Source: JAZNQN01 sp045656005
GTDB lineage: Bacteria > Bacillota > Clostridia > UMGS1883 > UMGS1540
Assembly (NCBI GenBank): GCA_045656005.1
Contig: JAZOQG010000003.1
Coordinates: 4,032 to 68,031 of the forward strand
Length of the DNA: 64,000 nt
Reading direction: 5' to 3'
In this document: one piece after another, positions 18,123 through 26,145 of the stretch
How the letters are laid out: every line of letters starts with the position of its first letter
Numbering within the stretch: position 1 is the stretch's first letter
Translations under genes and position numbers: made by a program
Notes under the pieces: generated by a model
What the model was told of the DNA's origin: nothing
Database searches by the model: none
Seen by the model: the letters and a program-made list of their open reading frames with translations, nothing else

Positions 18123-19244
18123 GTGCTTGAATTTGAGCAGTATAAATTAGAACTTTCGGGAATGGAAAGCGAGCTTTCAGAACTTTATAAAGCACTTGGC
18201 ATCGAAAACGAAAAAGAAAAACTGGCAGCTTTAGAGAAGCAGAGCATGGAGCCTGATTTTTATAGCAATATCGAAGGTTCACAAAAAGTGCTTCAGCAGA
18301 TAAAACAATGCAAAGTTGCGATTGAGGGATATCAGAATCTCTATGACAAGTGGGAGGAAACCTTAACTCTTACAGAGCTTGCCATGGAAGAAGAGGATGA
18401 CAGCGTTCTTGACGAAGTAAAAACGGGTTTTAATTCTCTTTTGAAAGAACTTGAAAACGTTAAACTTTCGGCACTTTTGTCAGGACCTTACGATAAAAGT
18501 AACTGCATTATTTCCGTTCATGCGGGCGCGGGCGGAACAGAGGCGCAGGATTGGGCACAGATGCTTCTTCGCATGTATCAGCGCTTTGCCGAAAGAAGAG
18601 GATATAAACTTACAACACTCGATTATCTTGACGGAGATGAGGCAGGCGTTAAAAGTGCTACTATATTAATAGAAGGAACTAATGCTTACGGATATTTGAA
18701 ATGCGAAAAAGGTGTTCACCGACTTGTTAGAATTTCACCCTTTGATGCTTCAAGCAGAAGGCATACTTCCTTTGCATCGATTGACGTAATGCCTGACCTT
18801 GATGAAAGTATTGATATAAAAATTAATCCTGAGGATTTGAAGGTTGACACTTACAGGGCGAGCGGTGCAGGCGGTCAGCACGTTAATAAAACGGAGTCTG
18901 CAATAAGAATTACGCACATTCCCACAGGGGTCGTGGTTTCTTGTCAGAATGAACGTTCGCAGCACAAAAACCGTGACTTTGCGATGAAAATGCTCAAAGC
19001 AAAGCTTGTTGAAATTGCGGAACGCGAACAAAAAGAAAGAATAGAAGACATTAAAGGTGAACAGAAGGAAATTGGTTGGGGAAGCCAGATAAGGTCTTAT
19101 GTGTTCCATCCCTACAGCATGGTTAAAGACCATAGAACTTCTTACGAGGTTGGAAATACCACCGCCGTTATGGACGGAGATCTGGACGGCTTTATAAACG
19201 AGTATTTAAAAGCGGCGAATTTGGGAGAACTTAATCTCAAATAA
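18123..19244 (+). CDS. prfB: Peptide chain release factor 2
   Basis: 373 residues in one uninterrupted frame. RF2 reads UAA and UGA stops. The codon-recognition loop has SPFDASSRRHTSF and the catalytic motif is GAGGQHVNKTESA. The start is GTG at 18123 with AAAGGA eight bases upstream. In many bacteria prfB needs a programmed +1 frameshift at an in-frame UGA near codon 25; here the coiled-coil domain is continuous from residue 1, so that autoregulatory site is absent. Probably co-transcribed with secA. Confidence 0.95.
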   Translation: MLEFEQYKLELSGMESELSELYKALGIENEKEKLAALEKQSMEPDFYSNIEGSQKVLQQIKQCKVAIEGYQNLYDKWEETLTLTELAMEEEDDSVLDEVKTGFNSLLKELENVKLSALLSGPYDKSNCIISVHAGAGGTEAQDWAQMLLRMYQRFAERRGYKLTTLDYLDGDEAGVKSATILIEGTNAYGYLKCEKGVHRLVRISPFDASSRRHTSFASIDVMPDLDESIDIKINPEDLKVDTYRASGAGGQHVNKTESAIRITHIPTGVVVSCQNERSQHKNRDFAMKMLKAKLVEIAEREQKERIEDIKGEQKEIGWGSQIRSYVFHPYSMVKDHRTSYEVGNTTAVMDGDLDGFINEYLKAANLGELNLK

Positions 19245-19285
19245 AGTTACCGTCAGGTAATTTAAAATAAAAAGGAGAGATAAAG

Positions 19286-19903
19286 ATGATTAAAAAAACT
19301 TTAGTAGTGGCACTTGCTATGATGCTTTTGTTAAGCGTTGGAGCTTTTGCTGAAACAAAACCTTCGGCTTGGGCAGAAGGTGAAATTGGCTCTGTATATC
19401 CCGAAATGTTTAAATCGATGCAGATTGATTTGGATTATCAGCGCCCCATAACAAGAGCAGAGTTTGCAATGCTTGCATTTTCTGTTTACAAGGACATAAA
19501 CGGAGGACTTCCACAGATTCAGGCACAGGATGTTTTTGATGATATCGGAGCTGAAACTGTTGATATGTTCGTTCCTATGGCGGCGGCAGTTGGTATTGTA
19601 AGAGGTGTGTCGGCAACAGAATTTTTGCCCAGAAACCCAATTACAAGACAAGAGCTTTGCACAATGCTTACAAGAATTTTTGCACAGCTTGATGCTTCTT
19701 ATGCTGCAGACAGCGCGGCAGCAGCAGGCAGTACCTTGAAATTTGCAGATAACTCATCCGTTGCAGAATGGGCAAAAGTACCGGTTGAATACTGCGTTTC
19801 CAAAGGCATAATCAAAGGTGTTTCCGAAACAGAACTCGCACCGCTTTCAAATGTTTCTGTGGAACAGGCAATGGTAATGTGCAACAGAATAGTTACAAAA
19901 TAG
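19286..19903 (+). CDS. Small secreted SLH-domain protein
   Basis: 205 residues: signal peptide (1-22, ending GAFA) and then almost only SLH-like repeats. PITRAEFAMLAFSVYK, PITRQELCTMLTRIF and the degenerate VSVEQAMVMCNRI are three related blocks, with FADNSSVAEWAKVPVEYC typical of SLH. SLH domains bind pyruvylated or similar secondary wall polymers. There is no other domain, so this may be a wall-bound filler or accessory of the S-layer made by the gene downstream. AAAGGAGAGA precedes the ATG. Followed by a terminator. Confidence 0.82.
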   Translation: MIKKTLVVALAMMLLLSVGAFAETKPSAWAEGEIGSVYPEMFKSMQIDLDYQRPITRAEFAMLAFSVYKDINGGLPQIQAQDVFDDIGAETVDMFVPMAAAVGIVRGVSATEFLPRNPITRQELCTMLTRIFAQLDASYAADSAAAAGSTLKFADNSSVAEWAKVPVEYCVSKGIIKGVSETELAPLSNVSVEQAMVMCNRIVTK

Positions 19904-19946
19904 TTTACTCGATAAAATTTACAAACCATATTTAATTAATATGTTT

Positions 19947-19985
19947 AATAAAACCATTCGTTATCAGCGGATGGTTTTATTATTA
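19947..19985 (+). terminator. Terminator after the small SLH gene
   Basis: Stem AATAAAACCAT/ATGGTTTTATT around a 13-base inner part, about 45 bases after the stop codon. Confidence 0.75.
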
Positions 19986-20093
19986 ATGTTATGATAAGGG
20001 AATTTGATACATATAATTAATATATAAATAGGTAGAAATCCCGTAAAAAAGAAAAAAATGGAAATAAAAAACATAAAAAATTGTCGTAAAGCA

Positions 20094-20122
20094 TTGACAA
20101 ATTGGAAAAATTAAGGTAAACT
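20094..20122 (+). promoter_or_regulatory. Upstream promoter (P1) of the S-layer gene
   Basis: TTGACA (20094-20099), 17-base spacer, TAAACT (20117-20122). It lies 114 bases above a second, better promoter. The gap between the two SLH genes (19904-20355) holds only the terminator, these promoters and the leader; no extra gene is visible. Confidence 0.6.
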
Positions 20123-20207
20123 GTAGTATGGTAATAGGAATATCTGTACTTTTATGGCACTTCTGTGAAAGCAATTTTACAGTTTTGTTACAACTGCAAA
20201 AAGTGCA

Positions 20208-20236
20208 TTGACGTACTTTGAAAGCGGTGTTATAAT
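20208..20236 (+). promoter_or_regulatory. Main promoter (P2) of the S-layer gene
   Basis: TTGACG (20208-20213), 17-base spacer, TATAAT (20231-20236). Transcripts would start near 20243, giving a leader of about 113 bases. Confidence 0.8.
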
Positions 20237-20277
20237 CAAGTCATAAGAGGAGCAGTATTTCTGTTTCTCGGCACGGT

Positions 20278-20322
20278 CGCATATGAAAGAGATGCGGCAG
20301 GTGCAAATCCCACATCTCTTTC
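20278..20322 (+). promoter_or_regulatory. Structured 5' leader of the S-layer mRNA
   Basis: A perfect 10-bp stem GAAAGAGATG/CATCTCTTTC (20285-20294 with 20313-20322) encloses 18 bases. A smaller hairpin CGCAT/ATGCG (20278-20282 with 20292-20296) uses part of the same left arm, so the two exclude each other. The ribosome binding site AAGGAGG (20338-20344) lies just past the stem. Known S-layer genes often have long stable leaders; a regulatory switch is only inference. Confidence 0.55.
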
Positions 20323-20355
20323 ACAATAAATATTTTTAAGGAGGATTTGAGAATT

Positions 20356-23300
20356 ATGAAAAATCTCAAAAAGGTTCTGGCATTTGTAGTTGTATTTGCA
20401 ATGATGCTTACAAGCGCTGTATCCGCGGCTTCTTTCCCGGATGTTGCTGACGATGCATCTTATGCAGAAGCTGCTACAATCTTGTCCTCACTCGGTCTTA
20501 TGATTGGTGATGACATGGGTAATTTCAACCCCGACAAAATTTTAACAAGAGCTGAAGCTACAGCACTCATCATGAGAGCTAAAGGTCTTGAGAGCGCATC
20601 AGCAGGTGCTGCAGGTGCAACTCAGTTCACAGACGTAGCTGCAGATCACTGGGCATCCGGATACATTAACCTCGCTGCACAGAGCAACGTTGTTGCAGGT
20701 TACGGCGACGGAACATTCGGTCCTGAAAACGAAGTAAAATACGAAGAGTTTGTAAAAATGGTAGTAGCTGCTCTCGGTTACACACCTAAAGCAAACACAC
20801 TCGGCGGATATCCTTCCGGATACCTTATCATTGCTTCACAGGAAAACATCACTAAAGGTGCTGCAGGTGCTGCAGGTCAGCCCGCTCCAAGAAGCACAGT
20901 TGCTCAGCTTCTCTTCAACTCACTCGACGTTTTCATTATGGAACAGACAGTATTCGTTGAAGGCGAAGAAAGATTTGAGCCAAGCGAAACAAAAACACTT
21001 CTTAACACATACCTTGGTGTTAACAAATACGAAGGTTATGTAACAGAAGTTAATCAGGTTCCTGTTGCTTCTGACGAAGAAACAACAATTGACATTGATG
21101 TTGTAAAAGTTGACAAGAAAGCTGTTGAAAAAGCAAGCACAACTTATGACATTAACGACCTTGTAATCGGCGAATGTGCAAACGCTGCTACACTTCTTGG
21201 CTACTATGTAACAGCATATGTTGGCGAAGATGAAATCACAGGCGGCGATGTTCTTAAAGCTATCGCTCCTAAGACAGGTAAAAATGAAGTTGTTACTGTA
21301 GATTACAGTCAGATTACTGACTTTACACCTGCTACAGGTGCTACAGAAAGCGCAGATGTAGAAATTATTTACTACCTCGAAAATGAAACAGACAGAGCTG
21401 AAAAAGAACTCGAAGTTTCTGCTGCTGCATGGTACTTCAATGGCGATGCAGATACTACTGATTATGCACTTTCTTTCCTCGAAGAAGGTACTCCCGGTGT
21501 TATCACATTCCTCAGCAACGATGGTACTGAAGGTTATGAATATGCATTTGTAAAAGCTTATGGTGCTAACTACCTCGTTGGTGAAGTTGATGCTGAAAAC
21601 AACATTCTTATCGACAAAGATAACAACCCAATTGATATTGATATCGAAGATGAAAACGTTGTTTACACATTCATCAAAGATGGTGTTGTAGTTTCTTATG
21701 ACGACATCAAAGCTGGCGACGTTCTCACACTTGCTGAATCAGTACTTGGTGATTTAGTAACTGTTTACGTTTCTGACGCAGTTGTTGAAGGTACTGTTAC
21801 AGAAATTGGTTCTGCTGACGGCGAAGCAACATATGCTATCGGCGGCGAAGAATACAAAGCTGTTTCTTCAAGCGTAACAGGTCTTAAGATGGGTGCTGAA
21901 GGTAAATTCTACCTCAACGTTGACGGCAGAATTGCTTTTGCAGAAGCTATTAGCTCTGCTTCCGATAACTATGCTTACCTCCTCGATGCTGATGTTACAG
22001 CAGGTCTTGGCGGTGACGTAATCGAAGTTAAATTTATCAACGCTGCAGGCGAATGGAGCATTGCTGAATTTGCTTCTAAAGTAACTGTAAATGATGGTGA
22101 CGCAATCGACGTAACTGCTTCTAGTGCTGATTTTGGTATCATCACAAAATCCGGTGAGTCCGTTACTATTGATGAAGATAACAGATTCTTCACATTTGAA
22201 CTTAACAGCGCTGGCAAAATCAGAAAGATCTATACTGCAGTAGATGGTTATGATGTTGACAGATTCTCACTTGATGCTGACGGCTCAGCTGAGTGGAAAG
22301 CTAGCACAAACAGACTCGGTAACATTTACCTTACAGAGAATACAAAAATCTTCTACGTTGATCAGAACTTAACTGCTGAAAATGAAGCAGATAGAATTCC
22401 TAAAGAAGAAAAAGACATCCAGGTTGGAACTATTTCTTCCCTTATCGATGGCGAAGAGTATGATTCTGTAATGTTCTACGACAGAGATTCTGAAATGTAT
22501 GCAGGTGCAGTTGTTATTCTTAACTCCAACCCAGGTATCAGCGATGCAATGCACCCAATGGTACTCACAAAAGTATCCACAGGTACAAACGATGCAGGCG
22601 CTAAAGTTATCAAACTTTATGGTTACCAGAATGGTGAAGCTGTAACAGCTGAATGCAATGAAGATGTTGCATCAGTTTCTGCTGTAGCTGGTGACGTTAT
22701 CCTCTTTAACGTTGATGCTGAAGGTAAAGTTGATGAAATCAGTGTTATCATGACAGCTGCTGAAGCTAAAGAGGCTACTATCGACGATGCATACTATGCT
22801 TTCGACGCTGCTAATGGTGATAAAGAAGTTCTCCACCACTTTGGTTTGGTAGAGAAGAAGAGTGGTAACATTGTAACACTTAAAGGTGCTGATGATGTAC
22901 TCCTCAAAGGTTCAAACCTTAACTTCTACGTTGTAAATGTTAACAGAGATACTGCTGTTGTAAGCACAGGTTCTTACAATGATATTACAGCTGAACCTAC
23001 AAGAACAGGTAACAAAGTTGCTACAGTATTGTTCGTTCGTGAATTTGAAGGTGAGCCTGTAATCGCTGTTGCTTACCAGATGACATACAGCGAAGCTGTT
23101 AAAGAGGCTTGGGCTCCAATTACAATTGATGCAAAATACTTTGCTGATGCTGAAGATGCTACAGAATATTATGGTACAGATTGTGCTGATTTAACAATGG
23201 GTATCAAGGCTTCCAAAGCACTCAATGCTGTTAAACACTTTGTTGTTATCGAAAACGAAGATGGCCATAAATGGGGTATCAAATTTACTCCTGCTGGTTC

Positions 23301-23508
23301 AAAGACAGGTGCTATTTGGACATTTACTGCAGGTTCAGGTGCAACATTTGATGCTTATAGCGAAGGCGAATTGTCTGCTGCTTATGGCGCACCCGCAGCT
23401 GGTGAATATACAGTAACATTGTATGAATGCATTGATAATTCTGCAGTTTTTGCTGATTATACAGATGCTACTCCTGTTGCTGTAGATACTGTTACTATTG
23501 CTGAGTAA
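20356..23508 (+). CDS. Large SLH-domain protein, probable major S-layer protein
   Basis: 1050 residues from ATG 20356 (AAGGAGG 11 bases upstream). Signal peptide 1-26 ending SAVSA; SLH repeats across about 27-200 (FPDVADDASYAEAATILSSL, ILTRAEATALIMRA, WASGYINLAAQSNVVAGYGD). The other 850 residues are acidic, Val/Ala/Thr-rich and predicted beta-strand-like, with no enzyme motif that I can recognise. Codon use is strongly restricted (GCT, GTT, ACA, GAA, CTC), unlike nearby genes and typical of extremely abundant proteins. Two promoters and a structured leader support this. The N-terminus would bind cell-wall polymer while the rest forms the lattice (family knowledge; the S-layer role is inferred). 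Confidence 0.85.
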   Translation: MKNLKKVLAFVVVFAMMLTSAVSAASFPDVADDASYAEAATILSSLGLMIGDDMGNFNPDKILTRAEATALIMRAKGLESASAGAAGATQFTDVAADHWASGYINLAAQSNVVAGYGDGTFGPENEVKYEEFVKMVVAALGYTPKANTLGGYPSGYLIIASQENITKGAAGAAGQPAPRSTVAQLLFNSLDVFIMEQTVFVEGEERFEPSETKTLLNTYLGVNKYEGYVTEVNQVPVASDEETTIDIDVVKVDKKAVEKASTTYDINDLVIGECANAATLLGYYVTAYVGEDEITGGDVLKAIAPKTGKNEVVTVDYSQITDFTPATGATESADVEIIYYLENETDRAEKELEVSAAAWYFNGDADTTDYALSFLEEGTPGVITFLSNDGTEGYEYAFVKAYGANYLVGEVDAENNILIDKDNNPIDIDIEDENVVYTFIKDGVVVSYDDIKAGDVLTLAESVLGDLVTVYVSDAVVEGTVTEIGSADGEATYAIGGEEYKAVSSSVTGLKMGAEGKFYLNVDGRIAFAEAISSASDNYAYLLDADVTAGLGGDVIEVKFINAAGEWSIAEFASKVTVNDGDAIDVTASSADFGIITKSGESVTIDEDNRFFTFELNSAGKIRKIYTAVDGYDVDRFSLDADGSAEWKASTNRLGNIYLTENTKIFYVDQNLTAENEADRIPKEEKDIQVGTISSLIDGEEYDSVMFYDRDSEMYAGAVVILNSNPGISDAMHPMVLTKVSTGTNDAGAKVIKLYGYQNGEAVTAECNEDVASVSAVAGDVILFNVDAEGKVDEISVIMTAAEAKEATIDDAYYAFDAANGDKEVLHHFGLVEKKSGNIVTLKGADDVLLKGSNLNFYVVNVNRDTAVVSTGSYNDITAEPTRTGNKVATVLFVREFEGEPVIAVAYQMTYSEAVKEAWAPITIDAKYFADAEDATEYYGTDCADLTMGIKASKALNAVKHFVVIENEDGHKWGIKFTPAGSKTGAIWTFTAGSGATFDAYSEGELSAAYGAPAAGEYTVTLYECIDNSAVFADYTDATPVAVDTVTIAE

Positions 23509-23551
23509 TCAGTTTGTGACGGTACTCTAATGTACTGAATAGTAATTGAGA

Positions 23552-23580
23552 CGCACTCAAAACAGTGCGGCGCGTTATTT
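23552..23580 (+). terminator. Terminator of the S-layer gene
   Basis: Stem CGCACT/AGTGCG (23552-23557 with 23564-23569) followed by GCGCGTTATTTT, 43 bases after the stop. Confidence 0.55.
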
Positions 23581-23586
23581 TATAAT

Positions 23587-23612
23587 AAAAACCACCCACA
23601 GGCGGATATTTA
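23587..23612 (-). terminator. Terminator of the spoIIA operon
   Basis: On the minus strand CCGCC-TGTG-GGTGG (one G-T pair) is followed by TTTTTATT, about 45 bases past the sigF stop codon. Confidence 0.55.
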
Positions 23613-23650
23613 TAAACATTGAGAATCTTTCGAAAAAATGGAACTAATTA

Positions 23651-24352
23651 TCACCCATCACATGCAAATTCATTTCGTATTTTTTCGAGAAGCTTTTTTT
23701 CGATTCTTGAAACCTGCACCTGGCTAATACCAATAATTGCGGAGGTTTCTTTTTGTGTTTTGTCTTTAAAATATCTTAAAAATAAAATTTTTTGCTCACG
23801 TGGCGCAAGAGCATCAAAAACTTTCTTGATAACAAGTTTTTTTGCCGTGTCTTCTGCAAAGTCTCCTTCTGCCATGAGAGTGTCGGCAATGGTCTGTCCA
23901 TCGTCATTTTCCTTGTAAATCGAACGAGGTTTTATTGAGGCGGAAAAAGCACTTGTAATTTCTTCGGGTGGTATACCACTTAAAGCGGAAAGTTCATTGA
24001 GAGTAGGTTCTCTTCCATTTTGTTCTTCAAATGCTTTTTTATGGGCATTTACTTTATATAAAACCTCTTTTAAGTGCCGGCTTACCTTTATTATCCCGTC
24101 ATCACGCAGAAAGCGCCTGATTTCACCCATAATAAGAGAAGTGGCGTAAGTTGAGAATGAGAACCCCAGGTCTGCGTTAAAGCGTTTGGAGGCATTTATA
24201 AGCCCTATTGAGCCTATCTGAACCAAATCCTCATACTCTGCACCTCTTCCTATAAATCTTCTTGCTATGCTATGTACCAGAGCAATATTATCACATATCA
24301 TGCTTTCAAAATTTTCATTCCCCGAAGTTTTTAAAATTTCGCTTTCTGTCAT
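23651..24352 (-). CDS. sigF: RNA polymerase sigma-F (forespore)
   Basis: 233 residues with sigma-70 regions 2, 3 and 4: DLVQIGSIGLINASKRF and FSTYATSLIMGEIRRFLRDD (region 2), a region 3 around LNELSALSGIPPEEI, and the helix-turn-helix KETSAIIGISQVQVSRIEKK (region 4). Identity as SigF rather than SigG or SigB rests on the operon: it starts 2 bases after spoIIAB. Sigma-F is the first forespore-specific sigma factor and is held inactive by SpoIIAB. The last gene of spoIIAA-spoIIAB-sigF, followed by a terminator. Confidence 0.95.
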   Translation of the reverse strand: MTESEILKTSGNENFESMICDNIALVHSIARRFIGRGAEYEDLVQIGSIGLINASKRFNADLGFSFSTYATSLIMGEIRRFLRDDGIIKVSRHLKEVLYKVNAHKKAFEEQNGREPTLNELSALSGIPPEEITSAFSASIKPRSIYKENDDGQTIADTLMAEGDFAEDTAKKLVIKKVFDALAPREQKILFLRYFKDKTQKETSAIIGISQVQVSRIEKKLLEKIRNEFACDG

Positions 24353-24354
24353 AG

Positions 24355-24771
24355 CTATAAAATCCTTTTGGTCATTGTAACCTTTGTTCCTTCTCCGGGT
24401 TTTGAAACTACTTTTAAGCTATCCATGAAACTTTCCATAACTGTAAACCCCATCCCGCTTCGTTCCATGTCAGGCTTTGAAGTGTAAAGAGGTGTCATAG
24501 CACGGCGGACATCTTCAATCCCACGTCCTGCATCTGATATTGTTACGCTGAAAATGTTATCTGTAATTGTCATGCTCATTGAAACAACGCCACTTAAACC
24601 TTCATAACCATGAATGATAGCATTTGTAACTGCTTCGCTTACGGCGGTTTTTATATCTGAAAGTGTTTCAAGGGTAGGGTCAAGCGGTGAAACAAAAGCT
24701 GCAGCCGCCATTCTTGCAAAGCACTCATTTTCTGACCTTGATGAAAATTTCAGGGTTGCACTGTTTTTCAT
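24355..24771 (-). CDS. spoIIAB: Anti-sigma-F factor, serine kinase
   Basis: 138 residues, a GHKL-fold protein. N-box EAVTNAIIHGYEG, G1 DAGRGIEDV and G2 MERSGMGFTVME are intact. It binds sigma-F and phosphorylates SpoIIAA with ATP. Its ATG overlaps the spoIIAA stop by four bases, and sigF begins 2 bases after its end, which indicates tight translational coupling and balanced amounts of the three proteins. Confidence 0.95.
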   Translation of the reverse strand: MKNSATLKFSSRSENECFARMAAAAFVSPLDPTLETLSDIKTAVSEAVTNAIIHGYEGLSGVVSMSMTITDNIFSVTISDAGRGIEDVRRAMTPLYTSKPDMERSGMGFTVMESFMDSLKVVSKPGEGTKVTMTKRIL

Positions 24772-25106
24772 ACTGCACCTCCCAAGGCCTCATCTATGCT
24801 TTTGTAAATGGGAATTATTTTGTGTATTCCCGAAAGCACAATTAGTCTTTTGGCGGTGGGGGTGGGGGCAGCTATAAATGTTTTTCCGCCAATGGCTGAA
24901 ACTGCTTTATATCTGCCAATAAAAATTCCCAGTCCGCTGCTGTCCATAAATTCAAGTTTTTGTAAATTAAACACAATATTTTTGGTTTTTGCATCAGCAA
25001 ATTTCCTGTCAATATCTTCACGTACAGATGCGGCGTTATGATGGTCAAGTTCTCCGTCAAGGGAAACCAAGAGTGTTTTTCCGCACTTTTTAAATCGAAG
25101 TTCCAT
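24768..25106 (-). CDS. spoIIAA: Anti-anti-sigma factor (STAS domain)
   Basis: 112 residues, a complete STAS domain. The phosphorylated serine sits in FMDSSGLGIFIGRY, Ser57 by comparison with Ser58 of Bacillus subtilis. In the unphosphorylated form it removes SpoIIAB from sigma-F after SpoIIE acts. First gene of the operon, transcribed from the sigma-H type promoter at 25147-25173. AAAGGTGAT lies before the ATG. Confidence 0.95.
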   Translation of the reverse strand: MELRFKKCGKTLLVSLDGELDHHNAASVREDIDRKFADAKTKNIVFNLQKLEFMDSSGLGIFIGRYKAVSAIGGKTFIAAPTPTAKRLIVLSGIHKIIPIYKSIDEALGGAV

Positions 25107-25146
25107 TTAAATCACCTTTCATAAAAATTTTGCGCTTTATAGATTT

Positions 25147-25173
25147 ATTCAATGTTTTTTTCATAAATCCTTC
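25147..25173 (-). promoter_or_regulatory. Sigma-H type promoter of the spoIIA operon
   Basis: Minus strand: GAAGGATTT (25173-25165) fits the sigma-H -35 consensus RNAGGAWWW and ATTGAAT (25153-25147) fits RNNGAAT, with an 11-base spacer. It starts 41 bases above spoIIAA, which in known spore-formers is a sigma-H gene. Confidence 0.7.
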
Positions 25174-25306
25174 GAAGAAAAATGACAACCTTTGTCGATT
25201 GGGAATAATTGCAAATTGACATGCATATTTTTGAAAAAAACTTCAATCTAATTATGTAAACCATTTTTGATTTTTTAAAAACGGCTCTTCTTTTTATGCC
25301 ACAAAA

Positions 25307-25402
25307 TTATCCACAGAAAAACGCCCTATTTTAGGGTTATACACCGAGTTATCCACATAATCCACATATATTTTTGTCAGTTACTGTGGAATATGTGGAT
25401 AA
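25307..25402. other. DnaA-box cluster
   Basis: Three perfect 9-mers TTATCCACA: plus strand 25307-25315 and 25349-25357, minus strand 25394-25402. Near matches: TTATACACC (25337-25345), TAATCCACA (25358-25366) and, reversed, TGTGGAATA (25385-25393). The boxes converge toward the centre. They lie in a 487-base gap (25107-25593) between spoIIAA and pgsA with very A/T-rich flanks and no gene. See findings for interpretation. Confidence 0.8.
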
Positions 25403-25533
25403 CTTAAATAAGCATAAAAACGGCAAAAATTGAGGTTTACAAAATTAGGTTGTATTTTTTGCGGCACATATTTTCAGACCAGAAAAATCGCTCGATAAAA
25501 AAACCGAAATTACGGCATTTTTTAAAGTTTTTC

Positions 25534-25562
25534 TTGCAAAATTTTACCTAATGTACTATAAT
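25534..25562 (+). promoter_or_regulatory. Promoter of pgsA
   Basis: TTGCAA (25534-25539), 17-base spacer, TATAAT (25557-25562), about 30 bases before the start codon. Confidence 0.7.
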
Positions 25563-25593
25563 AATATAATATAGATATTTTTTAGAAAGCTGA

Positions 25594-26145
25594 GTGAAAA
25601 AAGTGAATTTGCCAAATATATTGTCCGTCATACGGCTTTGTATGATTCCTGTTACTGCAGTTTTATTTGCAAAGGAAAAAATAACAGCCGCTGTTATAAT
25701 TTTTATTACTGCCTGCCTTACGGACATGCTTGACGGATATATCGCAAGAAAATATAATATGATTACCGATATCGGAAAGGTTTTAGACCCTCTTGCTGAC
25801 AAAGGTATGCAAATTACAATGCTGGTGTCAATGGCGGTTTGTGACCTTATGCCCTGGGTGCTTGTTATGCTTTTGTTTTTAAAAGAACTTTTAATGTGCA
25901 TAGGCGGAGCACTTTTATACAAAGCTAATACTGTTATTGCTGCAAACAGCTACGGAAAAATTTCAACTGTTGTAACTTCAAGCTGTGTCGTGCTTATTCT
26001 TTTGCTTCATAACTTCCTGCCACCTTATCTTATGCTTTTTCTGCAATGGCTCCCTGTGGTGTTTGCGTTATATGCATTTATAAGATATACATGTCTTTTT
26101 GTGACTTGGAAGAAAGAAAACAAAATTTTCGGAAAGGAAGCATAA
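25594..26145 (+). CDS. pgsA: CDP-diacylglycerol-glycerol-3-phosphate 3-phosphatidyltransferase
   Basis: 183 residues, an integral membrane enzyme that commits CDP-diacylglycerol to phosphatidylglycerol synthesis. The CDP-alcohol phosphotransferase signature is complete: DMLDGYIARKYNMITDIGKV then LDPLADK, which supplies the metal-binding Asp residues. Four to six membrane helices. Start GTG 25594 (KKVNLPNILS is the usual N-terminus); a second GTG at 25603 is possible. The DUF6062 gene begins directly after the stop. Confidence 0.9.
   Translation: MKKVNLPNILSVIRLCMIPVTAVLFAKEKITAAVIIFITACLTDMLDGYIARKYNMITDIGKVLDPLADKGMQITMLVSMAVCDLMPWVLVMLLFLKELLMCIGGALLYKANTVIAANSYGKISTVVTSSCVVLILLLHNFLPPYLMLFLQWLPVVFALYAFIRYTCLFVTWKKENKIFGKEA

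Noticed and set aside
25107..25593. Chromosomal origin (oriC)
   Set aside because: DnaA boxes are present, but dnaA, dnaN, rpmH and other usual neighbours are missing; kept only as a DnaA-box cluster.
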